Of a stretch of DNA of 64,000 nt, positions 1 through 8,164 are shown in pieces. Source of the stretch: Bradyrhizobium sp. 139. Lineage in GTDB: Bacteria; Pseudomonadota; Alphaproteobacteria; Rhizobiales; Xanthobacteraceae. The DNA lies in assembly GCF_023074175.1 (NCBI RefSeq), contig NZ_JADPKS010000158.1, positions 1-64,000 on the forward strand, read 5' to 3'. The notes under the pieces are model-generated. The model was not told where the DNA came from, searched no databases, and saw only the letters and a program-made list of their open reading frames with translations. The translations under genes were made by a program, and so were the position numbers. How positions within the stretch are numbered: position 1 is the stretch's first letter; each line of letters starts with the position of its first letter.

Positions 1-1
1 C

Positions 2-1093
2 AATTCGACGGTTTACCTGCAGTCCGGCGCGGTCAGTGACATTCTGAACGCCATCGATCTCGCGACCGGGGTGCAGACCGTCAAGACTGCCGGTGCCTCG
101 GGTGCCTTGCAGACCACCGCCGGAGCCAAGAACTCGTCGGTCGTGGCCGGCGCGCTCAACCTCTCGACCGGTGCGAACGCGGATCTGTCGGTCACCGGGT
201 CGGGCAATGCGCTGTCGGCCCTCGGTCTCACCGGCTCAACTGGCACCGGCACCGCCTTCACGGCGAGCCGGTCCGCAGCGTCGGGCGGCGTCTCGGGCAA
301 GACCTTGACCTTCGCCTCCTTCAATGGCGGCGCGGCGGTCAATGTCACCTTCGGCGATGGCACCGGCGGCACGGTCAAGACGCTCGATCAGCTTAACACG
401 CAGCTGCAGGCGAACAATCTTGCGGCTACGATCGATGCCAATGGCCTGCTCACAATCTCCGCGACCAACGACTATGCCTCGTCGACGATCGGCTCGGCCG
501 TCGCTGGTGGTGCGATAGGCGGCACGATCACGGCGTCGCTGACCTGGACAAACGCGACCACGCCGACCGTCGATGCCGTTGCTCAGGCGACCCGTTCCAA
601 CCTGGTCGCCCAGTACAACAACATCCTGTCGCAGATCGACACGACCTCCGTCGACTCGTCCTTCAATGGCGTCAACCTGCTCAACGGCGACCAGCTCAAG
701 CTGGTGTTCGACGAGACTGCGAAGTCGAGCCTGAGCATCACCGGCGTGACCTTCAACTCGAAGGGTTTGGGTCTGGCCGGCCTGCTCCAAGGCACGGACT
801 TCATCGACAATGCCGCGACCAACAAGGTGCTGACCAGCCTGAACGCGGCCTCGAGCACGCTGCGCTCGGAAGCTTCGACCCTCGGTTCGAACCTCTCGGT
901 GGTACAGGTGCGTCAGGACTTCAACAAGAACCTGATCAACGTGCTCCAGACCGGCTCGTCCAACCTGACGCTGGCCGACACCAACGAGGAAGCGGCCAAC
1001 AGCCAGGCGCTGTCGACCCGCCAGTCGATCGCGGTGTCCGCGCTGTCGCTGGCCAATACGTCGCAGCAGAGCGTGCTCCAGCTGCTCCGCTAA
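2..1093 (+). CDS. fliC: flagellin, C-terminal part (5' end outside window)
   Basis: Structural subunit of the flagellar filament. The reading frame is open from base 2 and runs 363 residues to a TAA stop, so the N-terminal D0/D1 part lies left of the window. The visible part holds the variable outer domain (Gly/Thr/Ser/Ala rich, beta-type) and the alpha-helical C-terminal D1/D0 region ending SQQSVLQLLR. It aligns closely with the full flagellin that follows: both have a NSTVYLQS segment, a FNGGxxVNVTFGDGT segment and nearly the same last 90 residues. The next gene lies 244 bp downstream in the same direction. An internal GTG at 71 is not the start. Flagellin identity is confident; which paralogue it is cannot be told. 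Confidence 0.93.
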   Translation, partial: NSTVYLQSGAVSDILNAIDLATGVQTVKTAGASGALQTTAGAKNSSVVAGALNLSTGANADLSVTGSGNALSALGLTGSTGTGTAFTASRSAASGGVSGKTLTFASFNGGAAVNVTFGDGTGGTVKTLDQLNTQLQANNLAATIDANGLLTISATNDYASSTIGSAVAGGAIGGTITASLTWTNATTPTVDAVAQATRSNLVAQYNNILSQIDTTSVDSSFNGVNLLNGDQLKLVFDETAKSSLSITGVTFNSKGLGLAGLLQGTDFIDNAATNKVLTSLNAASSTLRSEASTLGSNLSVVQVRQDFNKNLINVLQTGSSNLTLADTNEEAANSQALSTRQSIAVSALSLANTSQQSVLQLLR

Positions 1094-1122
1094 TAAGCGA
1101 CTGAAATTACAAAACTAAATAG

Positions 1123-1152
1123 AGCGGCGGGGCTTCGGCCCCGCCGCTTTCT
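1123..1152 (+). terminator. intrinsic terminator after first flagellin
   Basis: A perfect 11-bp stem AGCGGCGGGGC / GCCCCGCCGCT with a TTCG tetraloop, followed by TTTCTT, 30 bp after the flagellin stop. It separates the two flagellin genes, so the second needs its own promoter. Confidence 0.85.
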
Positions 1153-1225
1153 TGCGTGCACAAGGGACCTCCAGATCCGGCACCTCAGGCGGGAAGGGCT
1201 GCTAACCCGGCATTAACCGTGTCTC

Positions 1226-1240
1226 TTAAACCGCCGTTAA
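1226..1240 (+). promoter_or_regulatory. CtrA-like box upstream of second flagellin
   Basis: TTAAACCGCCGTTAA matches the alphaproteobacterial CtrA full site TTAA-N7-TTAA exactly. It lies 98 bp before the flagellin start, and a further TTAA half-site sits at 1213. The tail GTTAACCATA recurs before other flagellar operons here. CtrA binding is inferred from the consensus only. Confidence 0.5.
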
Positions 1241-1337
1241 CCATACTTTAAAGGACAGCCCCTAAAAGTGGACAAAAGCCCGCCTTCAAGATCGGCGAGC
1301 CCCCGATTCGTACCCGGTTCAAGAGGAAGACCCGCCA

Positions 1338-3620
1338 ATGTCCAACATTGTTCTCTCGGCGTCGGTTCGCCAGAACCTGTTGTCACTGCAGTCAACGGCC
1401 GACCTGCTGGCCACGACGCAGCAGCGCCTCGCGACGGGCAAGAAGGTCAACACGGCGCTCGACAACCCCACCAACTTCTTCACCGCGCAGGGGCTGGACA
1501 ACCGAGCGAGCGACATCAGCAACCTGCTCGATGGCATCAACAATGGCGTGCAGGTGCTCCAGGCAGCCAACACCGGCATCACCTCGCTGCAAAAACTGAT
1601 CGACAGCGCGAAATCGATCGCGAACCAAGCACTGCAGACCACGGTCGGCTACTCGACCAAGTCGAACGTCTCGACCACCATCCCGGGAGCAACGCCGGCC
1701 GACCTGCGCGGCACGACCTCCTATGCGAGTGCGAGCGCGCTGTCGAATGTGTTGTTCACCGGTGCCGCCGGCGGCGTAACGCCCGTCACCGCGGGTGCGT
1801 TGCTGGGCTCAACTGCCGGTACCGCGCCAGCTCCCGGCGCACCTGTGAACGCCGCTGACAATGCGACCGCGCTGGTTGGCACCGACACCCTGATCGGAAG
1901 CACGGCCAGCAGCACGTTGGCATCGTCTCCCGCGGACGGCGACACAATCACGGTGAATGGCAAGACCGTCACCTTCCGGACCGGCGCTGCACCCGCCACT
2001 CAGCCGGCTGGGTGGGGTCTCAACCCGAGCGGCCATATTGCGACCGACGGCAACGGCAACTCGATCGTCTATATGGGAACCAGCGCCGCTCCGACCGGTA
2101 CGGTCAACGATCTGTTGAGCGCAATCGACCTGGCGAGCGGCGTGAAGAGCGCTGCGATCAGTGCTGGCGCTGCGACCATCAGCGTGAGCGGCTCCAGTGG
2201 TCCTGTGGGTACCCTGCAGACCGCATCGTCGATCGCGGCTGGCACCGTCACTCTGAAGACCTCGACGGGCGCCGATCTGACCGTGACCGGCAAGGCGGAC
2301 TTCCTCAAGTCTCTGGGCCTGACCACAGCGACCGGCGCAGGCAGCGCAATCGTGACTGCCGCGAGGACCACTGGAGCCGGCTCGCTTGGATCGCTGATCC
2401 AGGATGGCTCAATTCTCAATGTCGACGGCCACGTCATCACGTTTAAAAACGCCCAAACGCCACAGTCGGCTGCCAGCGTGACCTCCGGCGGCGTCAGCGG
2501 CAACATCGTTACCGACGGCAACGGCAACTCGACAGTTTACCTCCAGAGCGCGACGCTGACTGACGTGCTCAATTCGATCGATCTCGCCACAGGCGTGAAG
2601 ACAGCCAGCATCTTCAACGGTGCCGCCGCTCTCTCGACGACGTCCGGCCAAATCCCGTCTTCGGTGAATTCCAGCGGACAGCTGCAGCTCTCCACCGGCG
2701 TCAACGCCGACCTCGCCATCACCGGCACCGGCAACGCACTGAGCGCGTTTGGACTTAGCGGCAACACGGGAACTGCTACCGCTTTCAGCGCCGCGCGTAC
2801 GTCCGGCGTCGGCGGTATCAGCGGCAAGACCTTGACCTTCACCTCTTTCAACGGTGGGACGCCCGTGAACGTCACTTTTGGTGACGGCACCAACGGTACG
2901 GTGAAAACGCTTGATCAGCTGAACTCTCAGCTGCAGGCGAACCACCTGACCGCCACGATCGACGCCAACGGCGTGCTCACGGTCACCACCGTCAACGAAT
3001 ATGCCTCCTCGACCTTGGGTTCTTCGACCGCCGGCGGCGCGATCGGCGGCACGATCACCGGCGTATTGGCCTTCACCACGGCGCAATCGCCGATCCAGGA
3101 TCCGGTCGCGCAGACGGCGCGCTCGAACCTGGTCAATCAGTTCAACAACATCCTCGCGCAGATCGATACGACTTCACAGGATGCATCCTTCAACGGTGTG
3201 AACCTGCTCAATGGCGACACGCTGAAGCTGATCTTCAACGAGACCGGCAGCTCCACACTCGGCATCAACGGGGTAGTCTTCAACGCGGCGGGCTTGGGCC
3301 TCAGCAATCTCGTCAACGGCATCGACTTCATCGACAATGGCGCCACCAACAGGGTGCTGGCGAGTCTGAATGCGGCCTCGAGCACGCTGCGGTCGGAAGG
3401 GTCCGCGCTGGGTTCGAACCTCTCGATCGTGCAGGTGCGTCAGGACTTCTCCAAGAACCTGATCAACGTGCTCCAGACCGGCTCGTCCAACCTGACGCTC
3501 GCCGACACCAACGAGGAAGCGGCCAACAGCCAGGCGCTGTCGACCCGTCAATCGATCGCGGTGTCCGCGCTGTCGCTGGCCAACCAGTCGCAGCAGAGCG
3601 TGCTGCAGCTGCTCCGCTAA
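1338..3620 (+). CDS. fliC: flagellin (long, 760 aa)
   Basis: Filament subunit. The N-terminus (about residues 1-140; LSASVRQNLLSLQSTADLL, with NTALDNPTNFFTAQGL) and the last 90 residues are the conserved coiled D0/D1 regions. The roughly 500 residues between are a large Ser/Thr/Gly-rich outer domain, making the protein far longer than a 300-500 residue enteric flagellin but normal for the thick flagellum of Bradyrhizobium. The outer domain contains a repeated unit beginning TDGNGNS(I/T)VY near residues 235 and 391, followed by (D/S)LLSAIDLASGVK or VLNSIDLATGVK. The ATG at 1338 is preceded by GAGGAAGA. CtrA-like box upstream, terminator downstream: a single-gene unit. Confidence 0.96.
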   Translation: MSNIVLSASVRQNLLSLQSTADLLATTQQRLATGKKVNTALDNPTNFFTAQGLDNRASDISNLLDGINNGVQVLQAANTGITSLQKLIDSAKSIANQALQTTVGYSTKSNVSTTIPGATPADLRGTTSYASASALSNVLFTGAAGGVTPVTAGALLGSTAGTAPAPGAPVNAADNATALVGTDTLIGSTASSTLASSPADGDTITVNGKTVTFRTGAAPATQPAGWGLNPSGHIATDGNGNSIVYMGTSAAPTGTVNDLLSAIDLASGVKSAAISAGAATISVSGSSGPVGTLQTASSIAAGTVTLKTSTGADLTVTGKADFLKSLGLTTATGAGSAIVTAARTTGAGSLGSLIQDGSILNVDGHVITFKNAQTPQSAASVTSGGVSGNIVTDGNGNSTVYLQSATLTDVLNSIDLATGVKTASIFNGAAALSTTSGQIPSSVNSSGQLQLSTGVNADLAITGTGNALSAFGLSGNTGTATAFSAARTSGVGGISGKTLTFTSFNGGTPVNVTFGDGTNGTVKTLDQLNSQLQANHLTATIDANGVLTVTTVNEYASSTLGSSTAGGAIGGTITGVLAFTTAQSPIQDPVAQTARSNLVNQFNNILAQIDTTSQDASFNGVNLLNGDTLKLIFNETGSSTLGINGVVFNAAGLGLSNLVNGIDFIDNGATNRVLASLNAASSTLRSEGSALGSNLSIVQVRQDFSKNLINVLQTGSSNLTLADTNEEAANSQALSTRQSIAVSALSLANQSQQSVLQLLR

Positions 3621-3653
3621 TTTCGCAGCTCAAGATCGCAACTCGAAACATCG

Positions 3654-3683
3654 CGGCGGGGCTAATGCTCCGCCGTTCTTTTT
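3654..3683 (+). terminator. intrinsic terminator after second flagellin
   Basis: Stem CGGCGGGGC / GCTCCGCCG (one G-U pair), loop TAAT, then TTCTTTTT, 34 bp after the flagellin stop. Confidence 0.8.
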
Positions 3684-3909
3684 ACGGACAGCGCTAAGGC
3701 CGGATTAGCTGAGCTTGATGCGCATCGTGCGAAGCAGTTTACAGCGTGCATGTACGCATCTAGCTTTGCGATGAAGGACTCCGTGGCCCGTAATAGTCCG
3801 GAGTGCTTCCAAGCACACACGTAAGCAAATCTTAAGCGGTGCTGCCTAGGGTCGGGAAAGAAATCCTTAAGCGCGTTCAACGGGCTAGGTAACCTCCAGG
3901 GTGTGATTG

Positions 3910-4278
3910 ATGTCGAATTCTGCTGCCTCGGCCTACGCGCGCGTTGCAACGACCACCGCATCTCCGCGCGACATTGAGGCGCAAACCCTGCTCAAGGCCG
4001 CCAACAAGCTCCAGGATGCGGTCAACAGCGCCGACCCGTTCAGCGAGTGGACCACGCACGCCCTGATGTTCAACCGCAAGCTCTGGACGATCTTCCTGAG
4101 CGAGGCGATGCGCGAAAACAATCCGCAGCCGCTCGACGTCCGGCAGAAGATCGCCAACATCAGCGTGTTCGTGCTGAGCCAGACCGCGGCGCTCCAGATG
4201 AGCCCGCAGTTCGATCACTTCCGCCCGCTGATCGAGATCAACCGAAATATTGCCGCCGGTCTGTCCGGCCGTCCGTGA
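3910..4278 (+). CDS. flaF: flagellar biosynthesis regulator FlaF
   Basis: FlaF is an alphaproteobacterial cytoplasmic protein needed for flagellin synthesis or secretion; in Caulobacter it works with the repressor FlbT. The 122-residue product has the family pattern: an N-terminal AYA segment, RDIEAQTLLKAANKLQ, the central LMFNRKLWTIF block and the C-terminal PLIEINRNIAAGL block. The ATG at 3910 gives the usual FlaF length; a TTG one codon earlier is unlikely. About 290 bp separate it from the flagellin stop. No flbT follows; a small coupled reading frame starts at the flaF stop instead. Confidence 0.9.
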   Translation: MSNSAASAYARVATTTASPRDIEAQTLLKAANKLQDAVNSADPFSEWTTHALMFNRKLWTIFLSEAMRENNPQPLDVRQKIANISVFVLSQTAALQMSPQFDHFRPLIEINRNIAAGLSGRP

Positions 4279-4433
4279 TCGCGGTCTGCCGCGGCCGGCA
4301 TCCGAGCATCCTGTCGACCATGTACGAAGTTCACGCTGACCTGTGCCGGAAAGACCAGGTCAAAAACGTCGTCACCGATCCCGCGACCGGTTCGATTTAT
4401 CTCGACACTGCCGTCGTCACGCTCGACACCTGA
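4275..4433 (+). CDS. small hypothetical protein translationally coupled to flaF
   Basis: A 52-codon frame starting with a GTG that overlaps the flaF stop (GTGA arrangement, typical of translational coupling). The product (VIAVCRGRHPSILSTMYEVH..., ending YLDTAVVTLDT) resembles nothing I recognise. It occupies the place where flbT usually stands but does not look like FlbT. It also continues as a long open frame antiparallel in codon phase to flaF, so it could be chance. An internal ATG at 4321 would give 37 residues. It converges 3 bp from the flaG-like gene. Confidence 0.3.
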   Translation: MIAVCRGRHPSILSTMYEVHADLCRKDQVKNVVTDPATGSIYLDTAVVTLDT

Positions 4434-4436
4434 TCC

Positions 4437-4796
4437 TCAGGCGCTGAGGTCCGTATTGAGCGGACGCGAAGGCTCGGACTTCAGATCCTGCGCATGGAAA
4501 TAGGCCCGCCGGCGCAGCATCGCTTCGTCCGGGAACTGGTTGACCACCGCGTCGGTCCTGTCGTTGACGACCTGGAAGACGAAAGACGCCGCCGCCTGGT
4601 CGAATACGACCTGACGCGAGACGTTCTCGTTTTTCGGCAAATCATTGCGCACGGCCGCGCTCGGATCGCTAGCGGTGACCGTCTGGCTCACCGGTAAATC
4701 CGTTTGCACTGCCTCGTTCGCCGCCGTATTCGACGTCGTTACGATCTGCGTTGGGACCGGTATCCCCACCGGCCTGATGCTGAAATCTGTACTCAT
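4437..4796 (-). CDS. FlaG-like flagellar protein
   Basis: 119 residues: a polar, low-complexity N-terminal half, then a FlaG-type C-terminal block VVFDQAAASFVFQVVND..., with VNQFPDEAMLRRRAYF matching the family's 'QFP-EE-L' signature. FlaG-family proteins are encoded near flagellin genes and influence filament length. Start ATG at 4796 is preceded by AGGAGG at good spacing. The gene lies between flaF and flgN, on the opposite strand to the flagellins. Family assignment is by motif only. Confidence 0.65.
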   Translation of the reverse strand: MSTDFSIRPVGIPVPTQIVTTSNTAANEAVQTDLPVSQTVTASDPSAAVRNDLPKNENVSRQVVFDQAAASFVFQVVNDRTDAVVNQFPDEAMLRRRAYFHAQDLKSEPSRPLNTDLSA

Positions 4797-4898
4797 GGCA
4801 GCCTCCTGGTTGCCTCACGTGAGTCAAATCCCAATCCCTCTCAATGCGCAACCATGGAACACCAGGATTGAAGACCTGGTTAGGAAACGTGACTAACC

Positions 4899-4925
4899 GC
4901 GCGACGACATCGTCGCGCTGTTTTT
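4899..4925 (+). terminator. hairpin with T-run between flgN and the flaG-like gene
   Basis: GCGCGACG ACAT CGTCGCGC followed by TGTTTTT on the plus strand. Both flanking genes are on the minus strand, so it would stop antisense or leftover flaF-side transcription. Structure clear, role uncertain. Confidence 0.4.
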
Positions 4926-4955
4926 CGTAAAATTGTTGCTTGTTCTTGCATGTGC

Positions 4956-5453
4956 TCAGAGCGAGCGGCTGACCGCGAGCGGGGTGATGTGGCGCGGGCC
5001 TGGCGCGGCGCGACGACCCGCAGCTGTATAGGTGTTCGGTACGTTGCGCTTCTGGATCTCGGCGTTGACGCCGCGCACCACGCTCTCGGAGACCGCGTGT
5101 GCGGTCGCAAGCACGGTGAGATTGACCTGAAGCATCGCGCGGAACGCATCGTGGTGCCGATGCAGCGTCGAGAGCAGCTCGGGCGCTGATTTCGCGAGCT
5201 GGACCTGGTTCGCCTTCAACGCGCTGACCGCGACGATATAGTTTCGCGACAGTTCCTGCTTCTTGCTCTCGAGGGTCATCGCCTCGCGGACCTTGCCGGC
5301 ACGAACGAACTCGGTCTCGCGCTCGATCAGGCCGAGCAGGGCGCTCATCGCATCCATCAGCTGCTCGGCGATCTTGCGCGCCTCGGCATTGCCGGGGGCG
5401 GTGTTCGGGCGCTGCGCTAGCATCGGCTGACGTGAGGCGTTGAAGTGGTTCAT
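4956..5453 (-). CDS. flgN: FlgN-family flagellar chaperone
   Basis: 165 residues, mostly alpha-helical. FlgN is the cytoplasmic chaperone that holds the hook-filament junction proteins FlgK and FlgL before export. Pattern: AEQLMDAMSALLGLIERETEFVRAGK... (the helix with the family's L--L---E---L-), then SKKQELSRNYIVAVSALK. The start chosen (ATG 5453, MNHFNASRQP) lies 11 bp after the flgJ-like stop, placing it third in flgI-flgJ-flgN. FlgN proteins diverge strongly, so this rests on helix pattern, length and position. Confidence 0.75.
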   Translation of the reverse strand: MNHFNASRQPMLAQRPNTAPGNAEARKIAEQLMDAMSALLGLIERETEFVRAGKVREAMTLESKKQELSRNYIVAVSALKANQVQLAKSAPELLSTLHRHHDAFRAMLQVNLTVLATAHAVSESVVRGVNAEIQKRNVPNTYTAAGRRAAPGPRHITPLAVSRSL

Positions 5454-5464
5454 CTCGGTTGACC

Positions 5465-5833
5465 TTATGCCGTGCGGATCGTTTTCGCCTGCTGCATGAT
5501 GAGGGTGCGGTAGACTTCGGTGGCGATGCCGACGCCGCCGGCCTTGGCGAAGTTCTTGGAATATTGCTCGGTCAGCATCGAGCGCCATACGCCGGTGCCC
5601 GGGGTGTCGCCGAACGGGCCTTCGCCCTTCAGGCCCGAGGTCATCTGCGAGAACATGCTGTTGAGGAACATCGCCTCGAAATCGGTGGCGGTCTTCTGCG
5701 CCTTGGCCTGCTGCTGCGGCGGGACCTTTTGCAGGGCGCTCGCGAGCTCGAAGTCGGGTCGGCCGTTGCGGCTCTCCACGGAGAAGGCCGAGGAGGTGAC
5801 GGCATGCGCAGTGTTGATCATGCCAGCCTGCAT
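5465..5833 (-). CDS. flgJ: rod-binding protein (FlgJ N-terminal type)
   Basis: 122 residues matching only the N-terminal rod-capping domain of enteric FlgJ: TATDFEAMFLNSMFSQM, then YSKNFAKAGGVGIATEVYRTL. The C-terminal muramidase domain of enteric FlgJ is absent, as is usual in alphaproteobacteria, where this domain is a separate gene. It should help rod subunits assemble in the periplasm. The ATG shares one base with the flgI stop (TGATG), so translation is coupled. A GTG one codon earlier is possible. Confidence 0.85.
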   Translation of the reverse strand: MQAGMINTAHAVTSSAFSVESRNGRPDFELASALQKVPPQQQAKAQKTATDFEAMFLNSMFSQMTSGLKGEGPFGDTPGTGVWRSMLTEQYSKNFAKAGGVGIATEVYRTLIMQQAKTIRTA

Positions 5834-6957
5834 CACATCACCTCGATGTCGGCTTCGATCGCGCCGGCGGCCTTGATCGCCTGGAGGATGCTGATGAGGT
5901 CGCGGGGGCCGATGCCGAGCCCATTGAGGCCATCGACGAGCTGTTGAAGCGAGACGCCGTCCTTGACGACGGCTAACTTCTTGCCGTCCTCGGTGACACT
6001 GACGCTGCTGCGCGGCGCGACCACGGTCCGGCCCCGTGATAGCGGGTTGGGCTGGCTGACCTGCGGGCTCTCGGAGATGGTGACCGTGAGGTTGCCTTGC
6101 GCCACCGCGACGGTGGCGACACGGACGTCGCGGCCCATCACGATGATGCCGCTTCGCTCGTCGATGACGATCTTGGCGGCGAGATCAGGATCGACCTGGA
6201 GCTGCTCGATCTCGGTGAGAAAGGCGACGACGTTGCCCTTGAACTCCGGCGGGACCGAAAGCTGCACCGTCGAGGGATCGATCGGCTCGGCGCTCTTGGC
6301 GCCGAGATAGTCGTTGATCGCGGCCGCAATGCGCTTGGCCGTGGTGAAGTCGGCGTTGCGCAGTGCGAGCCGCACGTTCGGCAGCCGATTGAGCGCGAAC
6401 TCGATCTCACGCTCGATGATGGCGCCGTTTACGATGCGGCCGACGGTCGGAACGCCGCGCACGATCTTCGCGGCTTCGCCCTCGGCCTGGAAACCGGAGA
6501 TCGCGAGCGAGCCCTGTCCGACCGCATAGACGTTGCCATCGGCGCCGAGCAGGGGCGTGACCAGCAAGGTGCCGCCGCGCAGATCCTTGGCGTCGCCCAG
6601 CGCGGAGACGGTGACGTCCATGCGCGTGCCCTGGGTGGCGAAGGCCGGCAGATTGCCGGTGACCATCACGGCGGCGACGTTGCCGGTGCGGATGGTGGCG
6701 CCGCGGATGTTGACCCCCATGCGCTCAAGCATCGCTTGCAGCGACTGCTTGGTGAAGGGGATGTTGTTGAGCGTGTCGCCCGTGCCGTTGAGGCCGACGA
6801 CGAGGCCGTAGCCGATGAGCTGGTTCTGCCGCACGCCCTCGATATTGGCGAGGTCCTTGATGCGCGATGTCGCGCTTGCAGACGTGACCGAGAGCGCCAG
6901 CGCTGACAGCGCGGCGCAGGCCACCCCAACAATCCTCACCCAACGAACGCCTGGCAT
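5833..6957 (-). CDS. flgI: flagellar basal body P-ring protein FlgI
   Basis: FlgI assembles the P-ring around the rod in the peptidoglycan layer. The chosen start gives 374 residues with a Sec signal peptide (about residues 1-30, cleaved near ASA-TSRIKD). The mature N-terminus SRIKDLANIEGVRQNQLIGY is the family hallmark, as are GDTLNNIPFTKQSLQAML and the C-terminal LVDGLNGLGIGPRDLISIL. The start at 6957 has GGAG six bases before it; starts at 6993 and 7008 would only add residues before the signal peptide. First gene of flgI-flgJ-flgN, divergent from fliX. Confidence 0.95.
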   Translation of the reverse strand: MPGVRWVRIVGVACAALSALALSVTSASATSRIKDLANIEGVRQNQLIGYGLVVGLNGTGDTLNNIPFTKQSLQAMLERMGVNIRGATIRTGNVAAVMVTGNLPAFATQGTRMDVTVSALGDAKDLRGGTLLVTPLLGADGNVYAVGQGSLAISGFQAEGEAAKIVRGVPTVGRIVNGAIIEREIEFALNRLPNVRLALRNADFTTAKRIAAAINDYLGAKSAEPIDPSTVQLSVPPEFKGNVVAFLTEIEQLQVDPDLAAKIVIDERSGIIVMGRDVRVATVAVAQGNLTVTISESPQVSQPNPLSRGRTVVAPRSSVSVTEDGKKLAVVKDGVSLQQLVDGLNGLGIGPRDLISILQAIKAAGAIEADIEVM

Positions 6958-7143
6958 CCTCTGCTCCCCGAGGCCCCTCAAATCTCGGACCATCCTCGAC
7001 ACTCCCATGACGAGCTGGTCCGACGCTTTCCTTGCGAGCGCTGTGCCAACCCGAGGTAGCGGGGTTACGTGACTGAACAGGTTGAATAAATCTGTTTCCA
7101 GCGGTGTCAGGGAGGGTTCTCCCTGAGGAGCGAAACTGCCGCC

Positions 7144-7164
7144 TGCCGGCAGATTTTGCCGGGC
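7144..7164. promoter_or_regulatory. ftr-like palindrome in the flgI/fliX divergent region
   Basis: CCGGCAGATTTTGCCGG is a near-perfect inverted repeat. In Caulobacter, FlbD binds ftr elements of the general form CCGGC--AAA--GC-G at class III/IV flagellar promoters, and FliX modulates FlbD. Similar palindromes are at 14639, 24307 and 24503 here. Confidence 0.5.
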
Positions 7165-7166
7165 TG

Positions 7167-7181
7167 TTTACGCGCCGTTAA
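7167..7181. promoter_or_regulatory. near-consensus CtrA box before fliX
   Basis: TTTACGCGCCGTTAA differs from TTAA-N7-TTAA at one base. It lies 47 bp upstream of the fliX start and three bases after the ftr-like palindrome. It shares the CGCCGTTAACCATA context with the flagellin box at 1226. Confidence 0.4.
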
Positions 7182-7227
7182 CCATAACACGGCGAAGGTG
7201 ACGGCATCGATCACCCGGATTGCTGCG

Positions 7228-7641
7228 ATGCGCATCTATGGACCGAACGGCACCACGCTTGGAGCGCCGGCCAGCCAGGCCAGGCGGACGAACTCCGGCA
7301 CCTTCGTGCTGCCCGACACCTCGTCGGCGCAGGAGACGCGGGGCGCTGCCGCACCGAAGGCCGCCGCAAACATCGACGGGCTGCTCGCACTGCAAGGCAT
7401 CGAGGAAGACCCGGTCGAGCGCCGCAAGCGCTCGGTCACCCGCGGCAAGACTGCGCTCGACGTGCTCGACGATCTCAAGATGGGGCTCCTGTCCGGAAAT
7501 CTCGACGCGTCGACCGTGATGCGGCTGCGCGATGCCGCGGCCAACCTGAAATCGTCCTCGGGCGATCCCGGCCTGGATTCCGTGCTCTCAGAAATCGAGC
7601 TACGCGTCGAGGTCGAGCTGGCGAAGGCCGGGCAGGCTTAG
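7228..7641 (+). CDS. fliX: flagellar assembly regulator FliX
   Basis: FliX links early basal-body assembly to late flagellar gene expression by acting on the activator FlbD (known in Caulobacter). The product of 137 residues begins MRIYGPNGTT and has the helical C-terminal half ALDVLDDLKMGLLSGNLD followed by LDSVLSEIELRVEVELAKA. An upstream start at 7156 would put the CtrA-like and ftr-like sites inside the coding region and adds no family-like sequence, so ATG 7228 is preferred. Divergent from flgI, the same arrangement as in Caulobacter; convergent with the HxlR gene 3 bp away. Confidence 0.88.
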   Translation: MRIYGPNGTTLGAPASQARRTNSGTFVLPDTSSAQETRGAAAPKAAANIDGLLALQGIEEDPVERRKRSVTRGKTALDVLDDLKMGLLSGNLDASTVMRLRDAAANLKSSSGDPGLDSVLSEIELRVEVELAKAGQA

Positions 7642-7644
7642 CGC

Positions 7645-8016
7645 CTACGCCGCGACATCCTTCTGCTGCGCGTCGTAGCGGCGCTGGGCGGCGAGCACGT
7701 CTTTCAGGTTTTGTTCGGCCCAATCGCGCAGGGGATCGACCGCGGCGGCAAGCGTCACGCCGAGCGGCGTGATCGAATATTCCACCGTCACCGGTACGGT
7801 TGCGATGGCGTGACGCTTGATCAGGCCGTCGCGTTCGAGCGACTTGAGAACCTGACTCAGCATCTTCTGCGAAATGCCTTCGATCGTGCGGCGCAACTGA
7901 TTGAAGCGCATCGGCTCCTCGCGCAGCAGCAGCAGGATCAGCACCGCCCATTTGTCGCCGACGCGGTCGAGGATCTGGCGCGTGGGGCAGTTCGCTGCAT
8001 AGACGTCTGGCTTCAT
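7645..8016 (-). CDS. HxlR-family transcriptional regulator
   Basis: 123-residue winged-helix DNA-binding protein of the HxlR family. It has the family Cys near the N-terminus (ANCPTRQILDRVGDKWAVLIL), the helix-turn-helix FNQLRRTIEGISQKMLSQVLKSLERDGLI and a wing with TVEYSITPLG. The start at 8016 (MKPDVYAANCP) has GAGGA upstream. It is divergent from the NAD(P)-binding protein gene 148 bp away. HxlR regulators often sense quinones or aldehydes through that Cys and control a divergent oxidoreductase; that role is inferred from the arrangement. Confidence 0.9.
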   Translation of the reverse strand: MKPDVYAANCPTRQILDRVGDKWAVLILLLLREEPMRFNQLRRTIEGISQKMLSQVLKSLERDGLIKRHAIATVPVTVEYSITPLGVTLAAAVDPLRDWAEQNLKDVLAAQRRYDAQQKDVAA

Positions 8017-8127
8017 CGTCGGTCCTCTGGCTCCGTTTGATCGCATGGCGGCTCGCGCGCCGGTTACTCCAGCGTAATCAGGTAAGCACAAAGTGCGCTC
8101 TTAACACCAGCATCCTTTGCGATATCT

Positions 8128-8145
8128 AGTTACTGTTGGTTACTA
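8128..8145 (+). promoter_or_regulatory. possible HxlR operator
   Basis: Directly repeated GTTACT (AGTTACTGTTGGTTACTA) lies between the divergent hxlR and NAD(P)-binding genes, 19 bp before the latter's start. A candidate operator by position only. Confidence 0.25.
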
Positions 8146-8164
8146 TGAAGCAAAGGAGCCTTTC

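Noticed and set aside
4047..4274. N-terminal extension of the small frame through flaF
   Set aside because: This part is a shadow of flaF in another frame; only the segment from GTG 4275 could be real.
7144..7164. Sigma-54 promoter at the flgI/fliX palindrome
   Set aside because: The GG and GC doublets are eight bases apart instead of ten; the palindrome fits an ftr-like operator better. Other sigma-54 elements were not clear.
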